64,000 nucleotides of DNA from Emticicia soli (GCF_037860775.1 NZ_JBBEWC010000005.1:62001-126000), one strand, 5' to 3'. Shown: positions 45,776-54,915, counted from the stretch's first letter. Made by a program: numbers and translations. Notes: a model not told the origin generated them from the letters alone.

Positions 45776-45961
45776 TTACCCCTTAACAGGTATTAAATTA
45801 AGCGAAGTTGGCTTTTGATAGCCCATTTTGGCAATTGTTGACTTTACCTTTTTCAGGGCTTGCTTTTTATTAGAGGCCGGCAGGAAATCGTGCATCTTAA
45901 AATCGATGCCCTCGGCCATATATTCATAAATTCTCATGCTCAGAAATTTAGCGGTTTGCAT
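45776..45961 (-). CDS. Small protein downstream of the S24 regulator, function unknown
   Basis: A 61-residue basic protein (MQTAKFLSMRIYEYMAEGID... ending LNLIPVKG) with no signal or membrane segment. A longer version would need a TTG at 46006; ATG 45961 is preferred. It lies 82 bases behind the S24 regulator gene on the same strand, so it may share its transcript and its regulation. I recognise no family, and the coding evidence is moderate. Confidence 0.5.
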   Translation of the reverse strand: MQTAKFLSMRIYEYMAEGIDFKMHDFLPASNKKQALKKVKSTIAKMGYQKPTSLNLIPVKG

Positions 45962-46043
45962 TTTAGGTTTGTTTAAATGAGTTATAAGATTTTTTTTAAT
46001 AATCAAACAGCAGTTCTAGAGTCCCTTACTATCGATATAGACT

Positions 46044-46829
46044 TTACAACTTCATGTTTAGCTTAATAGTCTGTACATCGTACTGAATACTTTGTAAGAC
46101 CGAAAACACTAAGTCAGAAGGTTGTCTGTCTGCAGGATTGAGGCTACAGACAAATTCCCATACTTCAAAAATTTCTTCAAAAGGCAGTTTGTACGGCATA
46201 TAATAACTATTATCAGAGTGGAGCATCAGATACCCGTCTGATATATTAAACTGATGTATTCTTTTATAAACCAGCCCATCATTCTGGGTAAGTATTATAT
46301 AAGTTTTACCATCTTTTATTTCAGATAAATTTTCAAGGTATTTACCTATCACAAATGCTCCTTTTTCTAAAGGTGGCATAGAGTCTCCAATAATCGGGAA
46401 ACCCCGGTATTTACCATTGGCAATATACGGCAGCGAAATACGTGGCAGGCTCTGAATAAACTCGGGGTTGTTGTAGCCCGTCAGATAACCTGCCGATGCT
46501 TTTACAGGTACCAGCTCAATAAGGTCGTTTCCTTCTTTATCAACTACTATCGGAAATAGCACTCTTTTGCCACCTATCTCTATCAGGCTTTTCAGGTCTT
46601 TTACAGGTGTCAGGTCAATTGTTAGTAGTGTATCAACCGAGACATCGAAAAAACGGGCAATCGCTACCAGTGCTTCATTAGTAGGCGACGATTTTCCTTC
46701 TTCCCAAGAGCCAAGTGTGGTTCTTGGTACTTTTAAGGTTTCTGCCAAAGTTCCCTGGCTTAATTCTTTTAATTTTCTCAGATGAGCAATATTAAAAGCT
46801 AGTAATGTTTTCGTTGTACCGTTTTTCAT
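46044..46829 (-). CDS. XRE-HTH / S24 peptidase regulator (LexA/CI-like), copy 2
   Basis: A 261-residue paralogue of the regulator at 38289. XRE domain about 10-66 (LRKLKELSQGTLAETLKVPR, then TTLGSWEEGK). S24 domain has A113-G114 (KASAGY), S150 (IGDSM) and K189 (VYKRIH), so the self-cleavage machinery is complete. Colinear matches to copy 1 include VPVKASAGYL-GY, RGFP--GDSM and E-WEF. Two CCGA-TCGG operators lie 4-41 bases upstream of its ATG, implying autorepression. The DNA-recognition helix differs from copy 1, as do the two upstream repeats. Confidence 0.92.
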   Translation of the reverse strand: MKNGTTKTLLAFNIAHLRKLKELSQGTLAETLKVPRTTLGSWEEGKSSPTNEALVAIARFFDVSVDTLLTIDLTPVKDLKSLIEIGGKRVLFPIVVDKEGNDLIELVPVKASAGYLTGYNNPEFIQSLPRISLPYIANGKYRGFPIIGDSMPPLEKGAFVIGKYLENLSEIKDGKTYIILTQNDGLVYKRIHQFNISDGYLMLHSDNSYYMPYKLPFEEIFEVWEFVCSLNPADRQPSDLVFSVLQSIQYDVQTIKLNMKL

Positions 46830-46831
46830 TT

Positions 46832-46870
46832 TGCCGATATTTTCGGATTGTTATGCCGAAATATTCGGCA
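46832..46870. promoter_or_regulatory. Tandem palindromic operators of S24 regulator copy 2
   Basis: TGCCGATATTTTCGG (46832-46846, arms CCGA / TCGG) and TGCCGAAATATTCGGCA (46854-46870, perfect 7-bp arms about a 3-base centre). The half-sites CCGA are shared. They lie just upstream of the ATG at 46827-46829 on the minus strand, over the expected promoter. Confidence 0.65.
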
Positions 46871-46961
46871 ATAATAATAAGTAATTTTTAAACTACCAAA
46901 TTTTGGAAGAAAAATTTTTGTTTTTTACAAAAGCTTAATATTGAGAGGTTTATGAACTGCT

Positions 46962-47858
46962 TTAGGGCTGTATTGCAGTTTCATAAATAAAAAGTGTAGA
47001 GGCTTTGTCGTCGTCAGGTACGAAATACGCTCTTATACCTTTGGCAGTGGATTCTATCCAGAACGGATTATTGGTCATCGGTAAGCCCGTTGGTGACCAT
47101 AGACGAACAGGTACCTGATGGACAGGGCGGTAGTCTTTTAAGCTGATAAGGTCAAAGCCTCCTAAGCGGATACTCTGTTTTCCATCAGCGTATCGTTGAA
47201 GGCCCGAGCATAGCATTAGGTCTTTCCCCACATAGTGGCAATCCTGATAATCGATATAGAACGATGGATTAAGTATACGTAATTCGTCAGGCGAAGCACT
47301 AGCGTTGCTTACTTGTGTTTTTTTATTGAGCTTCCACTCATAAAAATTTCTTGAACCCCAACTAATGCCGAAAAGTGTATGGGCATTGGTGTTATGTACA
47401 ATCCCACCGATATGTTCTTTAAAGCGCAGTACTTCTGTTGCTTGCAGCGTAGCGGGGTCAACTTTGTAGATAATAGATTGGCTATTAGGGCGATACTCGG
47501 CTACCGGCACCCATATTTGTTTACCGTCATAATCGATACCTCCGGGGTGATACATTGTGCCTTCGCCAAGGGTAGTTTGTGCCAGCAGTTTTCCGGTAGA
47601 ATCCATTTTAAACAGATGCCCGATGCCTTCGCCCGGCTCTCCGTTCCGTGGTGGTTTTTGTACCTCAACCGAACTCATATATATAAAATCTCCAATCTTT
47701 ACCATGCCTTGCGGATGATGGGTGGGGAATGAAAGGGGAATTGCTACAACCTGTTGCCATTCAGTATTATGCCTGAGTTTCTTTATCTTATCAATAAGTG
47801 TTTGTGCTTGCACAAGCGATTGAAAAAGGCAGAAGATAGCAAGAAATAGGCAGCGCAT
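46962..47858 (-). CDS. Exported beta-propeller-like protein (DUF6454-type)
   Basis: A 298-residue protein with signal peptide MRCLFLAIFCLFQSLVQA. The mature part has repeated blades with D-G-K and W motifs (GDFIYMSSVEV, YDGKQIWVPVAEY, HTLFGISWGSRNFYEW, LMLCSGLQRYADGKQ), consistent with a five- to seven-bladed propeller. It resembles the DUF6454 family as I recall it, an assignment I could not check. It follows parC by 94 bases with a terminator between them. Confidence 0.75.
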   Translation of the reverse strand: MRCLFLAIFCLFQSLVQAQTLIDKIKKLRHNTEWQQVVAIPLSFPTHHPQGMVKIGDFIYMSSVEVQKPPRNGEPGEGIGHLFKMDSTGKLLAQTTLGEGTMYHPGGIDYDGKQIWVPVAEYRPNSQSIIYKVDPATLQATEVLRFKEHIGGIVHNTNAHTLFGISWGSRNFYEWKLNKKTQVSNASASPDELRILNPSFYIDYQDCHYVGKDLMLCSGLQRYADGKQSIRLGGFDLISLKDYRPVHQVPVRLWSPTGLPMTNNPFWIESTAKGIRAYFVPDDDKASTLFIYETAIQP

Positions 47859-47898
47859 AATTATAGAATACTTAGGTTATGAATAGTAGAAATATAAA

Positions 47899-47920
47899 AG
47901 GGGAAACGTAAATTTCCCCT
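47899..47920 (-). terminator. Terminator of parC
   Basis: Stem AGGGGAAA / TTTCCCCT (47899-47906 with 47913-47920); on the minus strand it ends in TTTATATT, 33 bases after the parC stop. Confidence 0.7.
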
Positions 47921-47952
47921 CATAATATAATTAAATCATTGTATCATTTGCA

Positions 47953-50556
47953 TTAGAACAAAGCCAGTTGTTTGTCATTGTCTTCTCCTTCGCCAGATTC
48001 TGGTGGTTCTGGTGCTTCAGTTTGAATCCCGTTGCTTGCAGGGGCTTCTTGTTTTACCGATACCTCTTCAGGCTTTGGGTCAAGCATTTTTACCTCAACT
48101 ACATCATATACATTCAGTTTCTGGCCGATAGCTTTCCAGCCTCTCACTTCTACAAACTCATCAACATTAATAGCCTGCGTTTCTACCGGAGCTTTTTTCT
48201 CAGCTTTGGTTTTGAGCGATATACGAGGATATTTGTCGGTGCTTACGGCTAACAAACGAGAGTTTTTAGTATCGGTTATAAACAAGAACTTCTTGTCGAT
48301 AGTTGTAGTTTCGATTTTGAAACGCTTGATATAATAGATTTTGTGTTCGCCTTCGTAGTATAAGCAAGAAATGATTTTATCAGGCGAGAATTTTACTACT
48401 TTAGAAATCTCTCTTGGTTCGTAGCGGTTGGTAAGCTCAAAATTGGTTAACTCATATTGCCCATCTTTGTAGATAACCAATATGCGGTCTTCAGAGCCAA
48501 AGTTGCCCAAGTACAAGCCATGTTCATCTCTGTTTAGCTTACCTATCACGGCATCAAACCAGATATCAACACCACCTAAAGTAGATTTACCTGCCGATTT
48601 CAACACAACTTTTCTTACAGGAAACTTAGTGAGTACGTTCCCCATTGAGCTTCTGTTTTTGATAGCAAGCGTAGAAAAATCCCAGTCCAGTTGTTTTTTC
48701 TTGGCAGTTGAGTTGGCCGTCAGGTTCACTAATACGGTTTCTGCTTCGCCATTATCGTTGGCCGTAAAATACAAGACCTTCGACTTCGGATTACCCATCG
48801 TTACGTCATATTCTTTGTCACGCGTAATACCCGTTACAAAGAAACGCTTGGCATAAGATGTACCCGATTTAGCATCAACATAAATAACGTTGTAGATTTT
48901 GCGCTCATCGTTTTTGCGGAACACCGAACAATAGATGATGTCTTTACCTACAAATACTTTTTCCTGCACTTTTGTGATCACATACTTGCCATCACGCTTG
49001 AAGGCAATAATATCATCAATATCAGAGCAGTCCATAACGTATTCATCTTTTTTGAGACCATAGCCAATAAAACCACCCTCACGGTCAACATAAAGTTTCT
49101 GGTTGTTGGCAGCTACTACTGTTGCTTGTACAGCCTCAAATTGTCTGATTTCGGTTTTACGCTCACGGCCTTTGCTGTATTTCTTTAGCAGGTCTTTGAA
49201 GAAGCTAATCGTGAAACGAACAAGGTTCAGCAAGTTATCTTCTACTTCGGCTAATTCCTGCTCTAAGCGGCGCATTAGTTCGTCAGCTTTGAAAGAGTCA
49301 TATTTAGAGATACGCTTGATTTTGATTTCGCACAAACGTAAAATATCTTCCTCTACAATCTCTCTATAAAAGTCTTTCTTGAAAGGCTCTAAACCTTTAT
49401 CAATAGTTTGTATTACTGCTTCAAAAGTTTCACACTCTTCAATATCACGATAGATGCGGTTCTCGATGAAGATTTTTTCTAATGAACTGTAAAGTAATTT
49501 CTCTTTCAGTTCATGCTTTTTGATTTCGAGCTCTCTTTTCAGCAAATGCATGGTTTGCTGTGTTGAAAGACGAAGAATCTCACTTATAGAAGTGAAGTTT
49601 GGTTTTTCGTCAATAATCACACAGGCATTAGGCGAAATAGAAACTTCACACTCGGTAAATGCGTAAAGGGCATCAATCGTAATATCGGGCGAAGTATTCG
49701 GCGCAAGGTGTACAATAATAGATACGTCTTTGGCTGTATTGTCTTCTACTTTTTTTATTTTTATTTTACCGGCATCATTAGCTTTAATGATTGAGTCGAT
49801 AAGCGATGAGGTTGTAGTAGCAAACGGGATTTCGCTGATAATGAGTGTTTTCTTATCGGCTTCCGAAATCTTGGCTCTTACTTTTACTTTACCACCTCTC
49901 GAACCATCATTGTAGGTGTTTACATCAATCATACCACCTGTCAGAAAATCAGGGTATAACTGAAAGGGTTCTTTTTTCAGGCAAGCAATAGATGCTTCGC
50001 ACACTTCAATAAAGTTATGCGGCAGTATCTTGGTCGAAAGCCCAACGGCAATACCTTCAACACCTTGTACCAACAACAAAGGGAACTTAGCCGGAAGGTT
50101 AATAGGCTCACGCTTACGCCCATCATAAGACATCTGCCATTCGGTAGTATCTTCATTAAAGAGCACATCGTTGGCAAATTTCGATAGCCTTACCTCTATA
50201 TAACGAGGGGCAGCGGCGCCGTCTCCGGTGCGTATGTCTCCCCAGTTACCTTGTGTATCTAGCAAAAGGTTTTTCTGACCCATAGAAACAATGGCGTCTC
50301 CGATAGAGGCATCACCGTGAGGGTGGTATTGCATGGTAGACCCAATAACGTTGGCTACTTTATTGAAGCGGCCATCGTCCATTTCTTTGAGTGCATGCAT
50401 AACTCGGCGCTGTACCGGTTTTAGTCCATCTTCGATGGCAGGTACAGCACGCTCTAAAATTACATAAGATGCGTAGTCGAGAAACCAGTTCTCAAACATG
50501 TCATCAATAACTTCTTTTTGTTGAAGCGGATCGTACTTAGGATTTTGTTCACTCAT
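47953..50556 (-). CDS. parC: DNA topoisomerase IV subunit A
   Basis: Type IIA topoisomerase A subunit of 867 residues; unlinks daughter chromosomes. The winged-helix/tower core starts DMFENWFLDYASYVILERAVP and contains the catalytic Tyr in APRYIEVRLSK. The C-terminal beta-pinwheel is short and lacks the GyrA-box QRRGGKG, supporting ParC rather than GyrA. The C-terminus is an acidic tail. A TTG nine bases upstream could start it, but ATG 50556 is preferred. No parE is nearby. A TATATTTG element lies at 50589-50596. Confidence 0.9.
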   Translation of the reverse strand: MSEQNPKYDPLQQKEVIDDMFENWFLDYASYVILERAVPAIEDGLKPVQRRVMHALKEMDDGRFNKVANVIGSTMQYHPHGDASIGDAIVSMGQKNLLLDTQGNWGDIRTGDGAAAPRYIEVRLSKFANDVLFNEDTTEWQMSYDGRKREPINLPAKFPLLLVQGVEGIAVGLSTKILPHNFIEVCEASIACLKKEPFQLYPDFLTGGMIDVNTYNDGSRGGKVKVRAKISEADKKTLIISEIPFATTTSSLIDSIIKANDAGKIKIKKVEDNTAKDVSIIVHLAPNTSPDITIDALYAFTECEVSISPNACVIIDEKPNFTSISEILRLSTQQTMHLLKRELEIKKHELKEKLLYSSLEKIFIENRIYRDIEECETFEAVIQTIDKGLEPFKKDFYREIVEEDILRLCEIKIKRISKYDSFKADELMRRLEQELAEVEDNLLNLVRFTISFFKDLLKKYSKGRERKTEIRQFEAVQATVVAANNQKLYVDREGGFIGYGLKKDEYVMDCSDIDDIIAFKRDGKYVITKVQEKVFVGKDIIYCSVFRKNDERKIYNVIYVDAKSGTSYAKRFFVTGITRDKEYDVTMGNPKSKVLYFTANDNGEAETVLVNLTANSTAKKKQLDWDFSTLAIKNRSSMGNVLTKFPVRKVVLKSAGKSTLGGVDIWFDAVIGKLNRDEHGLYLGNFGSEDRILVIYKDGQYELTNFELTNRYEPREISKVVKFSPDKIISCLYYEGEHKIYYIKRFKIETTTIDKKFLFITDTKNSRLLAVSTDKYPRISLKTKAEKKAPVETQAINVDEFVEVRGWKAIGQKLNVYDVVEVKMLDPKPEEVSVKQEAPASNGIQTEAPEPPESGEGEDNDKQLALF

Positions 50557-50588
50557 GGGAGTCAATACAAGAAAGCATTAAATTATAG

Positions 50589-50596
50589 CAAATATA
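50589..50596 (-). promoter_or_regulatory. parC: Candidate -7 element of parC
   Basis: On the minus strand TATATTTG matches TAnnTTTG, 33 bases before the ATG. Confidence 0.35.
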
Positions 50597-50628
50597 GCAA
50601 AAAAATAGTAAATATCAGCCTATAATAG

Positions 50629-50665
50629 GCAAAAAAGGACTTACTGTGTGTAAATCCTTTTTTGC
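50629..50665 (-). terminator. Terminator of the superoxide dismutase gene
   Basis: Stem GCAAAAAAGGA / TCCTTTTTTGC (50629-50639 with 50655-50665), continued by four more pairs past one mismatch, 24 bases after the stop. Confidence 0.8.
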
Positions 50666-50689
50666 GTTTTTGATACAAATATTTTATCT

Positions 50690-51385
50690 TCAGGCAGCGT
50701 CAAAGTTTTCGCTTACCTTATCCCAGTTTACTACATTCCAGAATGCACTGATATAATCGGCACGTTTGTTCTGATATTTCAGGTAGTACGCATGTTCCCA
50801 AACGTCGATACCCAAGATAGGCGTACCTTTGTCTGCTGCTACGTCCATCAACGGATTATCCTGATTGGCTGTCGATGTGATTTTAAGTTTTTTATCTGGG
50901 CCAACAATCAACCATGCCCAACCCGAACCAAAACGGGTGGTAGCTGCTTTGTTGAATTCTTCTTTCATTTTATCGAAACTGCCAAAAGAACTATTAATAG
51001 CCGAAGCCAATTTACCTTTAGGAGTTCCACCGCCTTTAGGGCTTAATATTTGCCAGAAAAACGTATGGTTCCAGTGGCCACCACCATTGTTTCTAACTGC
51101 TACCGGATATTTGCTAATATCTTTGATTAGTTGCGGAAATGGTACTTTTTCCATATCTGTGCCGGCAATGGCTTTATTCAGATTATCGACATATGCTTTA
51201 TGATGGCGGTCATGGTGAATCTCCATCGTAAGTTTATCTATATGAGGCTCTAGTGCATCGTTGGCATACGGAAGAGGAGCCAGGGTGTACATACCTTCGA
51301 AGCTAACAGGCTTAGCAAAAACATCACCCATTTTTAATAAGAAAGAGCTTCCGACAATTGCTTTGATGAAATCTTTTCTGTTCAT
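50690..51385 (-). CDS. sodA: Superoxide dismutase, Mn-type, with N-terminal export signal
   Basis: Dismutates superoxide. The SOD fold starts at about residue 33 (YTLAPLPYANDALEPHID). Metal ligands are H57, H107, D194 and H198; the GGGH loop and Q175 in STANQDNPLM are the Mn-type signatures, so Mn or cambialistic use is likely. Residues 1-25 (MNRKDFIKAIVGSSFLLKMG) form a positively charged hydrophobic leader resembling a Tat or Sec signal, with NRKDFIK in place of the twin Arg. This predicts export to the periplasm. It carries its own -7 element at 51427 and a terminator at 50629. Confidence 0.94.
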   Translation of the reverse strand: MNRKDFIKAIVGSSFLLKMGDVFAKPVSFEGMYTLAPLPYANDALEPHIDKLTMEIHHDRHHKAYVDNLNKAIAGTDMEKVPFPQLIKDISKYPVAVRNNGGGHWNHTFFWQILSPKGGGTPKGKLASAINSSFGSFDKMKEEFNKAATTRFGSGWAWLIVGPDKKLKITSTANQDNPLMDVAADKGTPILGIDVWEHAYYLKYQNKRADYISAFWNVVNWDKVSENFDAA

Positions 51386-51426
51386 GGTTTGCGCAGGGAT
51401 TTATAATAAATGAAATATGAAAGGCA

Positions 51427-51434
51427 CAAATATA
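51427..51434 (-). promoter_or_regulatory. Candidate -7 element of the superoxide dismutase gene
   Basis: On the minus strand TATATTTG fits TAnnTTTG, in the 53-bp gap after the trpF stop. It suggests sodA is transcribed separately from trpF. Confidence 0.35.
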
Positions 51435-51438
51435 AGGC

Positions 51439-52134
51439 TTAAAGCTTATAAACCTCGTTAAAAAATGCTTCTAATTTAAACAAATCCAGATGCCCGTTTG
51501 TTCGAACACCGCTGCACAAATCTAAGCCGTAAGGTTGTACATTATCGATAGCAGCTCTTACATTTTCGGCCTTTAAGCCCCCTGCCAGAAACACCGGAAC
51601 CTTGGCTTGCTCTACAATTTTACGGCTCAGAGCCCAGTTATGTACACGGCCTGTGCCACCCAACTCTTTTACCGAAAGATTGGGATTGCCCGAATCAAGC
51701 AGAAGTGCATCTACGTGCTCGGCAATAGCCAGTGCTTCGTCGATACTTTTTTCATCAACTACATGTATCACCTGTACTATTTTTACAGTTGGAATCTCAT
51801 TCCTAAAATCGGTATAAGCACCGGAGCTAATGGCATCAACAATCTGAACAACATTACTATTTACAGTTTTCTGATGCTTAATAATGGCTTTAGTGTCGGT
51901 CCGGCTTGTAAGTAGAAATGATGCTACGGGTGGAGGGATAGTAGCCACAATTTCACGGATTAGCTCATCGGCAATAGGGCCGGGGCCGCTAGGCATTTTG
52001 GCTACCAAACCTAATGCTGATGCACCAAAACTGATAGCATCTTGTGCCTCCTGAATACTGCTGATACAGCATATTTTAATGCGAGGAAAGCTTTTAGCTT
52101 TAGGAAAAGCAGCAGGTTGATCTTGTTTTATCAT
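51439..52134 (-). CDS. trpF: Phosphoribosylanthranilate isomerase family protein
   Basis: A 231-residue (beta/alpha)8 barrel. TrpF signatures are KICC with the catalytic Cys (usual KICG), ALLLDSGNP with the catalytic Asp, LGGTGRVHNW, VFLAGGLKAENV and LDLCSGVRTNGHLD. It would isomerise phosphoribosylanthranilate in tryptophan synthesis. No other trp gene is adjacent, and the N-terminus carries about 18 extra residues, so a side role is possible. It lies 47 bases behind recR on the same strand. Confidence 0.88.
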   Translation of the reverse strand: MIKQDQPAAFPKAKSFPRIKICCISSIQEAQDAISFGASALGLVAKMPSGPGPIADELIREIVATIPPPVASFLLTSRTDTKAIIKHQKTVNSNVVQIVDAISSGAYTDFRNEIPTVKIVQVIHVVDEKSIDEALAIAEHVDALLLDSGNPNLSVKELGGTGRVHNWALSRKIVEQAKVPVFLAGGLKAENVRAAIDNVQPYGLDLCSGVRTNGHLDLFKLEAFFNEVYKL

Positions 52135-52181
52135 GGGTTTGTGAAAATATATACTAGATATATTAGCATTTCTATATGCAA

Positions 52182-52796
52182 TTATTCATAAGCTATACGG
52201 CTAAGGATACTGCGGCCGAGTGTAACTTCGTCGGTATATTCCAGGTCTCCGCCAATAGGAATACCCCGTGCAATAGTACTGATTTTAACAGGAAATGCTT
52301 TCAGTTTCTTTTGTAGATAAAAAGCAGTAGTATCACCCTCCATAGTTGGGCTTAGGGCAAGAATCACCTCCTGCACTTTTTCGTTTTCATCGGCTTGTTC
52401 GATGCGTTTCAGCAGTGAATCGATGTTTAAATCGTTTGGTCCAACGCCCATCAATGGCGATATGATTCCGCCCAGTACATGGTATAAACCTTTGTATTGC
52501 GCTGTGTTTTCAATAGCCAGTACATCGCGAGTATCTTCTACTACACAAATAATCTGCTGCTCACGGCGTGGAGAGCTACATATCTGGCAGAGTTCATCGT
52601 CTGAAATGTTATGACATTTGCGGCAGTACGATGTTTTGGTGCGCATGGCTACCAACGCATCGGCCAGAAGCTGTGTTTGGGTTTCTTCTCTTTTGAGCAA
52701 ATGCAGAACCAGTCTCAAGGCAGATTTTTTTCCAATACCGGGGAGCTTTGAGATTTCAACGACAGCGTCTTCTATTAATTTAGAGGGGAAGTTCAA
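52182..52796 (-). CDS. recR: Recombination protein RecR
   Basis: RecF-pathway mediator of 204 residues. HhH N-terminus (EISKLPGIGKKSALRLVLHLL), a four-Cys zinc finger (CRKCHNISDDELCQIC) and a TOPRIM domain (ICVVEDTRDVLAIENT). The start is TTG: the only in-frame codon upstream before a stop is not ATG, and the usual RecR N-terminus begins here. It is 72 bases behind clpS; clpS, recR and trpF may be cotranscribed. Confidence 0.95.
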   Translation of the reverse strand: MNFPSKLIEDAVVEISKLPGIGKKSALRLVLHLLKREETQTQLLADALVAMRTKTSYCRKCHNISDDELCQICSSPRREQQIICVVEDTRDVLAIENTAQYKGLYHVLGGIISPLMGVGPNDLNIDSLLKRIEQADENEKVQEVILALSPTMEGDTTAFYLQKKLKAFPVKISTIARGIPIGGDLEYTDEVTLGRSILSRIAYE

Positions 52797-52868
52797 TGTA
52801 ATCAGACCTTTTTGGTGTAATTAATTATTGTTATGGATTTAATGTAATATCAGGGTACAGCGTATGTC

Positions 52869-53162
52869 TTATTTCAACATTACTTCTGCCGATATTTTTC
52901 TTCTGCAAATTTCGTTTCTCAGCGCAGCTAATTCTTCAAAATCACCTGATTTTACACCGCATTGGCCTTTGTAGTGAATAATGAGCGTACATTGCTCTGC
53001 TTGCTCAGGAGAATGCTGACAAACCTCGATTAAAGTTTCAATCACGTGGTCGAAAGTATTCACATCATCATTATATACTACCAGTTCCCATAACTTAATG
53101 TGTGCAATATCTTCGATTACTTCCTCTATGATTTCAACTTCCGGATTCGGTAATGTTGCCAT
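52869..53162 (-). CDS. clpS: ClpS adaptor of the Clp protease
   Basis: A 97-residue adaptor that delivers N-degron substrates to ClpAP/ClpCP. Diagnostic motif VVYNDDVNTFDHVIETL (about 30-46), then EQAEQCTLIIHYKGQCGVKSG with the substrate-pocket His region. The N-terminus is acidic and disordered. A frame extending upstream to 53234 gives an unlikely hydrophobic leader, so ATG 53162 was chosen. Confidence 0.95.
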   Translation of the reverse strand: MATLPNPEVEIIEEVIEDIAHIKLWELVVYNDDVNTFDHVIETLIEVCQHSPEQAEQCTLIIHYKGQCGVKSGDFEELAALRNEICRRKISAEVMLK

Positions 53163-53368
53163 TTCTATAAACTTTACTAATATTTTAATGTTAAACAATC
53201 TTAATGTTGATGATACACTTATTAACGAAAACAACAGACTCTATTAATACGTATTTTGTCTATTTTTATGCTAATATAATTCATTCTTCGCAAAGAGTCG
53301 TTTTGTTATAGCAAAAAAAGTTTTGATATTTGACCCAAATTGAAACAAATTAATAAACCTAAGCACCA

Positions 53369-54838
53369 ATGAGTTCAACGCTTGCCCTGACCATTCTTGT
53401 CATCTATTTTTTAGTTCTGATTGCTATTTCTGTTTATACAGCCAGAGGCGCCGATACCAATACATTTTTCACGGCTAATCGTCAGTCTCCGTGGTATCTG
53501 GTGGCATTCGGTATGATAGGAACATCAATTTCGGGTGTAACGTTCGTTTCGGTGCCGGGTGCGGTCGGAAAAATCCAGTTTTCTTATTTTCAGGTTGTTT
53601 TGGGCTATGCCGTAGGTTATTGGGTAATTGCCACTATACTTATGCCGATGTATTACAGGCTCAACCTGATTTCGATTTACGGGTATCTCGAAAAACGCTT
53701 TGGATTCTGGGCTTATAAAACAGGTTCGGCTTTTTTCTTGCTTTCTCGCACTGTTGGCTCTGCCGTAAGAATGTACGTAGCCGTACAAGTACTTCAATTG
53801 GCTATTTTCGAAGATTTAGGCGTGCCTTTTGAGCTTACCGTAGTTATTGCCATGGCGCTTATATTTGTATATACTTTTAAAGGTGGTGTAAAAACAATTA
53901 TTATCACCGACACACTGCAAACATTTTTTTTATTGACAGCCCTTGTATTGACAATTTATCTGATTGCCAAACAATTGAACCTGACAGCAGGCGAGGTGAT
54001 TACTACAGTAACAGATAGCCCTTATTCTAAGATTTTTGTTTGGGACTGGGCTAATAAACACCATTTTGTGAAAGACTTTTTGTCGGGGGCGTTTATTGCC
54101 ATGACCATGACGGGGCTAGACCAAGATTTGATGCAGAAGAACCTTACCTGTAAAAGTATTGGCGAAGCCCAGAAAAATATGTTTTGGTTTTATGTTGTAC
54201 TGGTATTTGTAAATCTCTTATTCCTGAGCCTTGGCGTGTTGCTTTATGTGTATTCAGAACAAATGGGTTTCCCGATACCTGCTAAAACTGATGACTTATA
54301 TCCGGCATTGGCATTGGGGAATCATTTTGGTACTTTGGCAGCGGTTACGTTTTTATTGGGTATTACGGCTGCTACTTATGCCAGCTCTGACTCGGCCCTT
54401 ACAGCCCTTACAACCTCTTTTTGTGTTGATTTTCTGAAATTTGAAAACCGCTCAGAAGCCGAAAGACAAAAGCTAAAACATTGGGTACATATTGGGTTTA
54501 CGGTGGTTTTTATTATTGTAATAGTGATATTTAAGGCATTAAATAGCCAAGAGGTTATTTCGGCCGTATTTAATATTGCAGGCTATACTTATGGGCCTTT
54601 GCTGGGCTTATTTGCTTTTGGCTTATATCTCAAACGCCCTGTAGTAGATAAATTCATCCCGTTTGTATGTATTGCCTCGCCATTCCTGACTTATCTAATA
54701 GAAGAAATAAGCATTAGCCAGTTTTCGTTTGAGTTTGGGTTTTCTAAACTCATGCTCAATGGTTTTATTACATTTGTAGGTATGTGGGCGTTTTCGAAAA
54801 ACACGCCGCAAGAAGTAAAAGAAAATGCATTAGCATAG
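53369..54838 (+). CDS. Sodium:solute symporter (SSS family)
   Basis: A 489-residue secondary transporter with about 13 transmembrane helices. Family landmarks: GMIGTSISGVTFVSVPG near helix 2, YAVGYWVIATILMPMYYRL, and DLMQKNLTCKS after helix 6. The substrate is not predictable (sugars, myo-inositol or amino acids for relatives). The gene is monocistronic, ending at the 54862-54896 hairpin, and convergent with the NupG-like transporter gene. Confidence 0.93.
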   Translation: MSSTLALTILVIYFLVLIAISVYTARGADTNTFFTANRQSPWYLVAFGMIGTSISGVTFVSVPGAVGKIQFSYFQVVLGYAVGYWVIATILMPMYYRLNLISIYGYLEKRFGFWAYKTGSAFFLLSRTVGSAVRMYVAVQVLQLAIFEDLGVPFELTVVIAMALIFVYTFKGGVKTIIITDTLQTFFLLTALVLTIYLIAKQLNLTAGEVITTVTDSPYSKIFVWDWANKHHFVKDFLSGAFIAMTMTGLDQDLMQKNLTCKSIGEAQKNMFWFYVVLVFVNLLFLSLGVLLYVYSEQMGFPIPAKTDDLYPALALGNHFGTLAAVTFLLGITAATYASSDSALTALTTSFCVDFLKFENRSEAERQKLKHWVHIGFTVVFIIVIVIFKALNSQEVISAVFNIAGYTYGPLLGLFAFGLYLKRPVVDKFIPFVCIASPFLTYLIEEISISQFSFEFGFSKLMLNGFITFVGMWAFSKNTPQEVKENALA

Positions 54839-54861
54839 AAGTTGTTCTGGGAGTAAAACAT

Positions 54862-54896
54862 AAAAAGCGAGATACTGCTGGAGTATCTCGCTTTTT
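54862..54896. terminator. Bidirectional terminator
   Basis: Perfect 15-bp stem AAAAAGCGAGATACT / AGTATCTCGCTTTTT (54862-54876 with 54882-54896) between convergent transporter genes. Confidence 0.9.
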
Positions 54897-54915
54897 TATG
54901 GTAAAGTAGTATGTT

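Noticed and set aside
52869..53234. Longer start of clpS at 53234
   Set aside because: It adds a hydrophobic stretch not found in ClpS proteins; the internal ATG gives the normal length.
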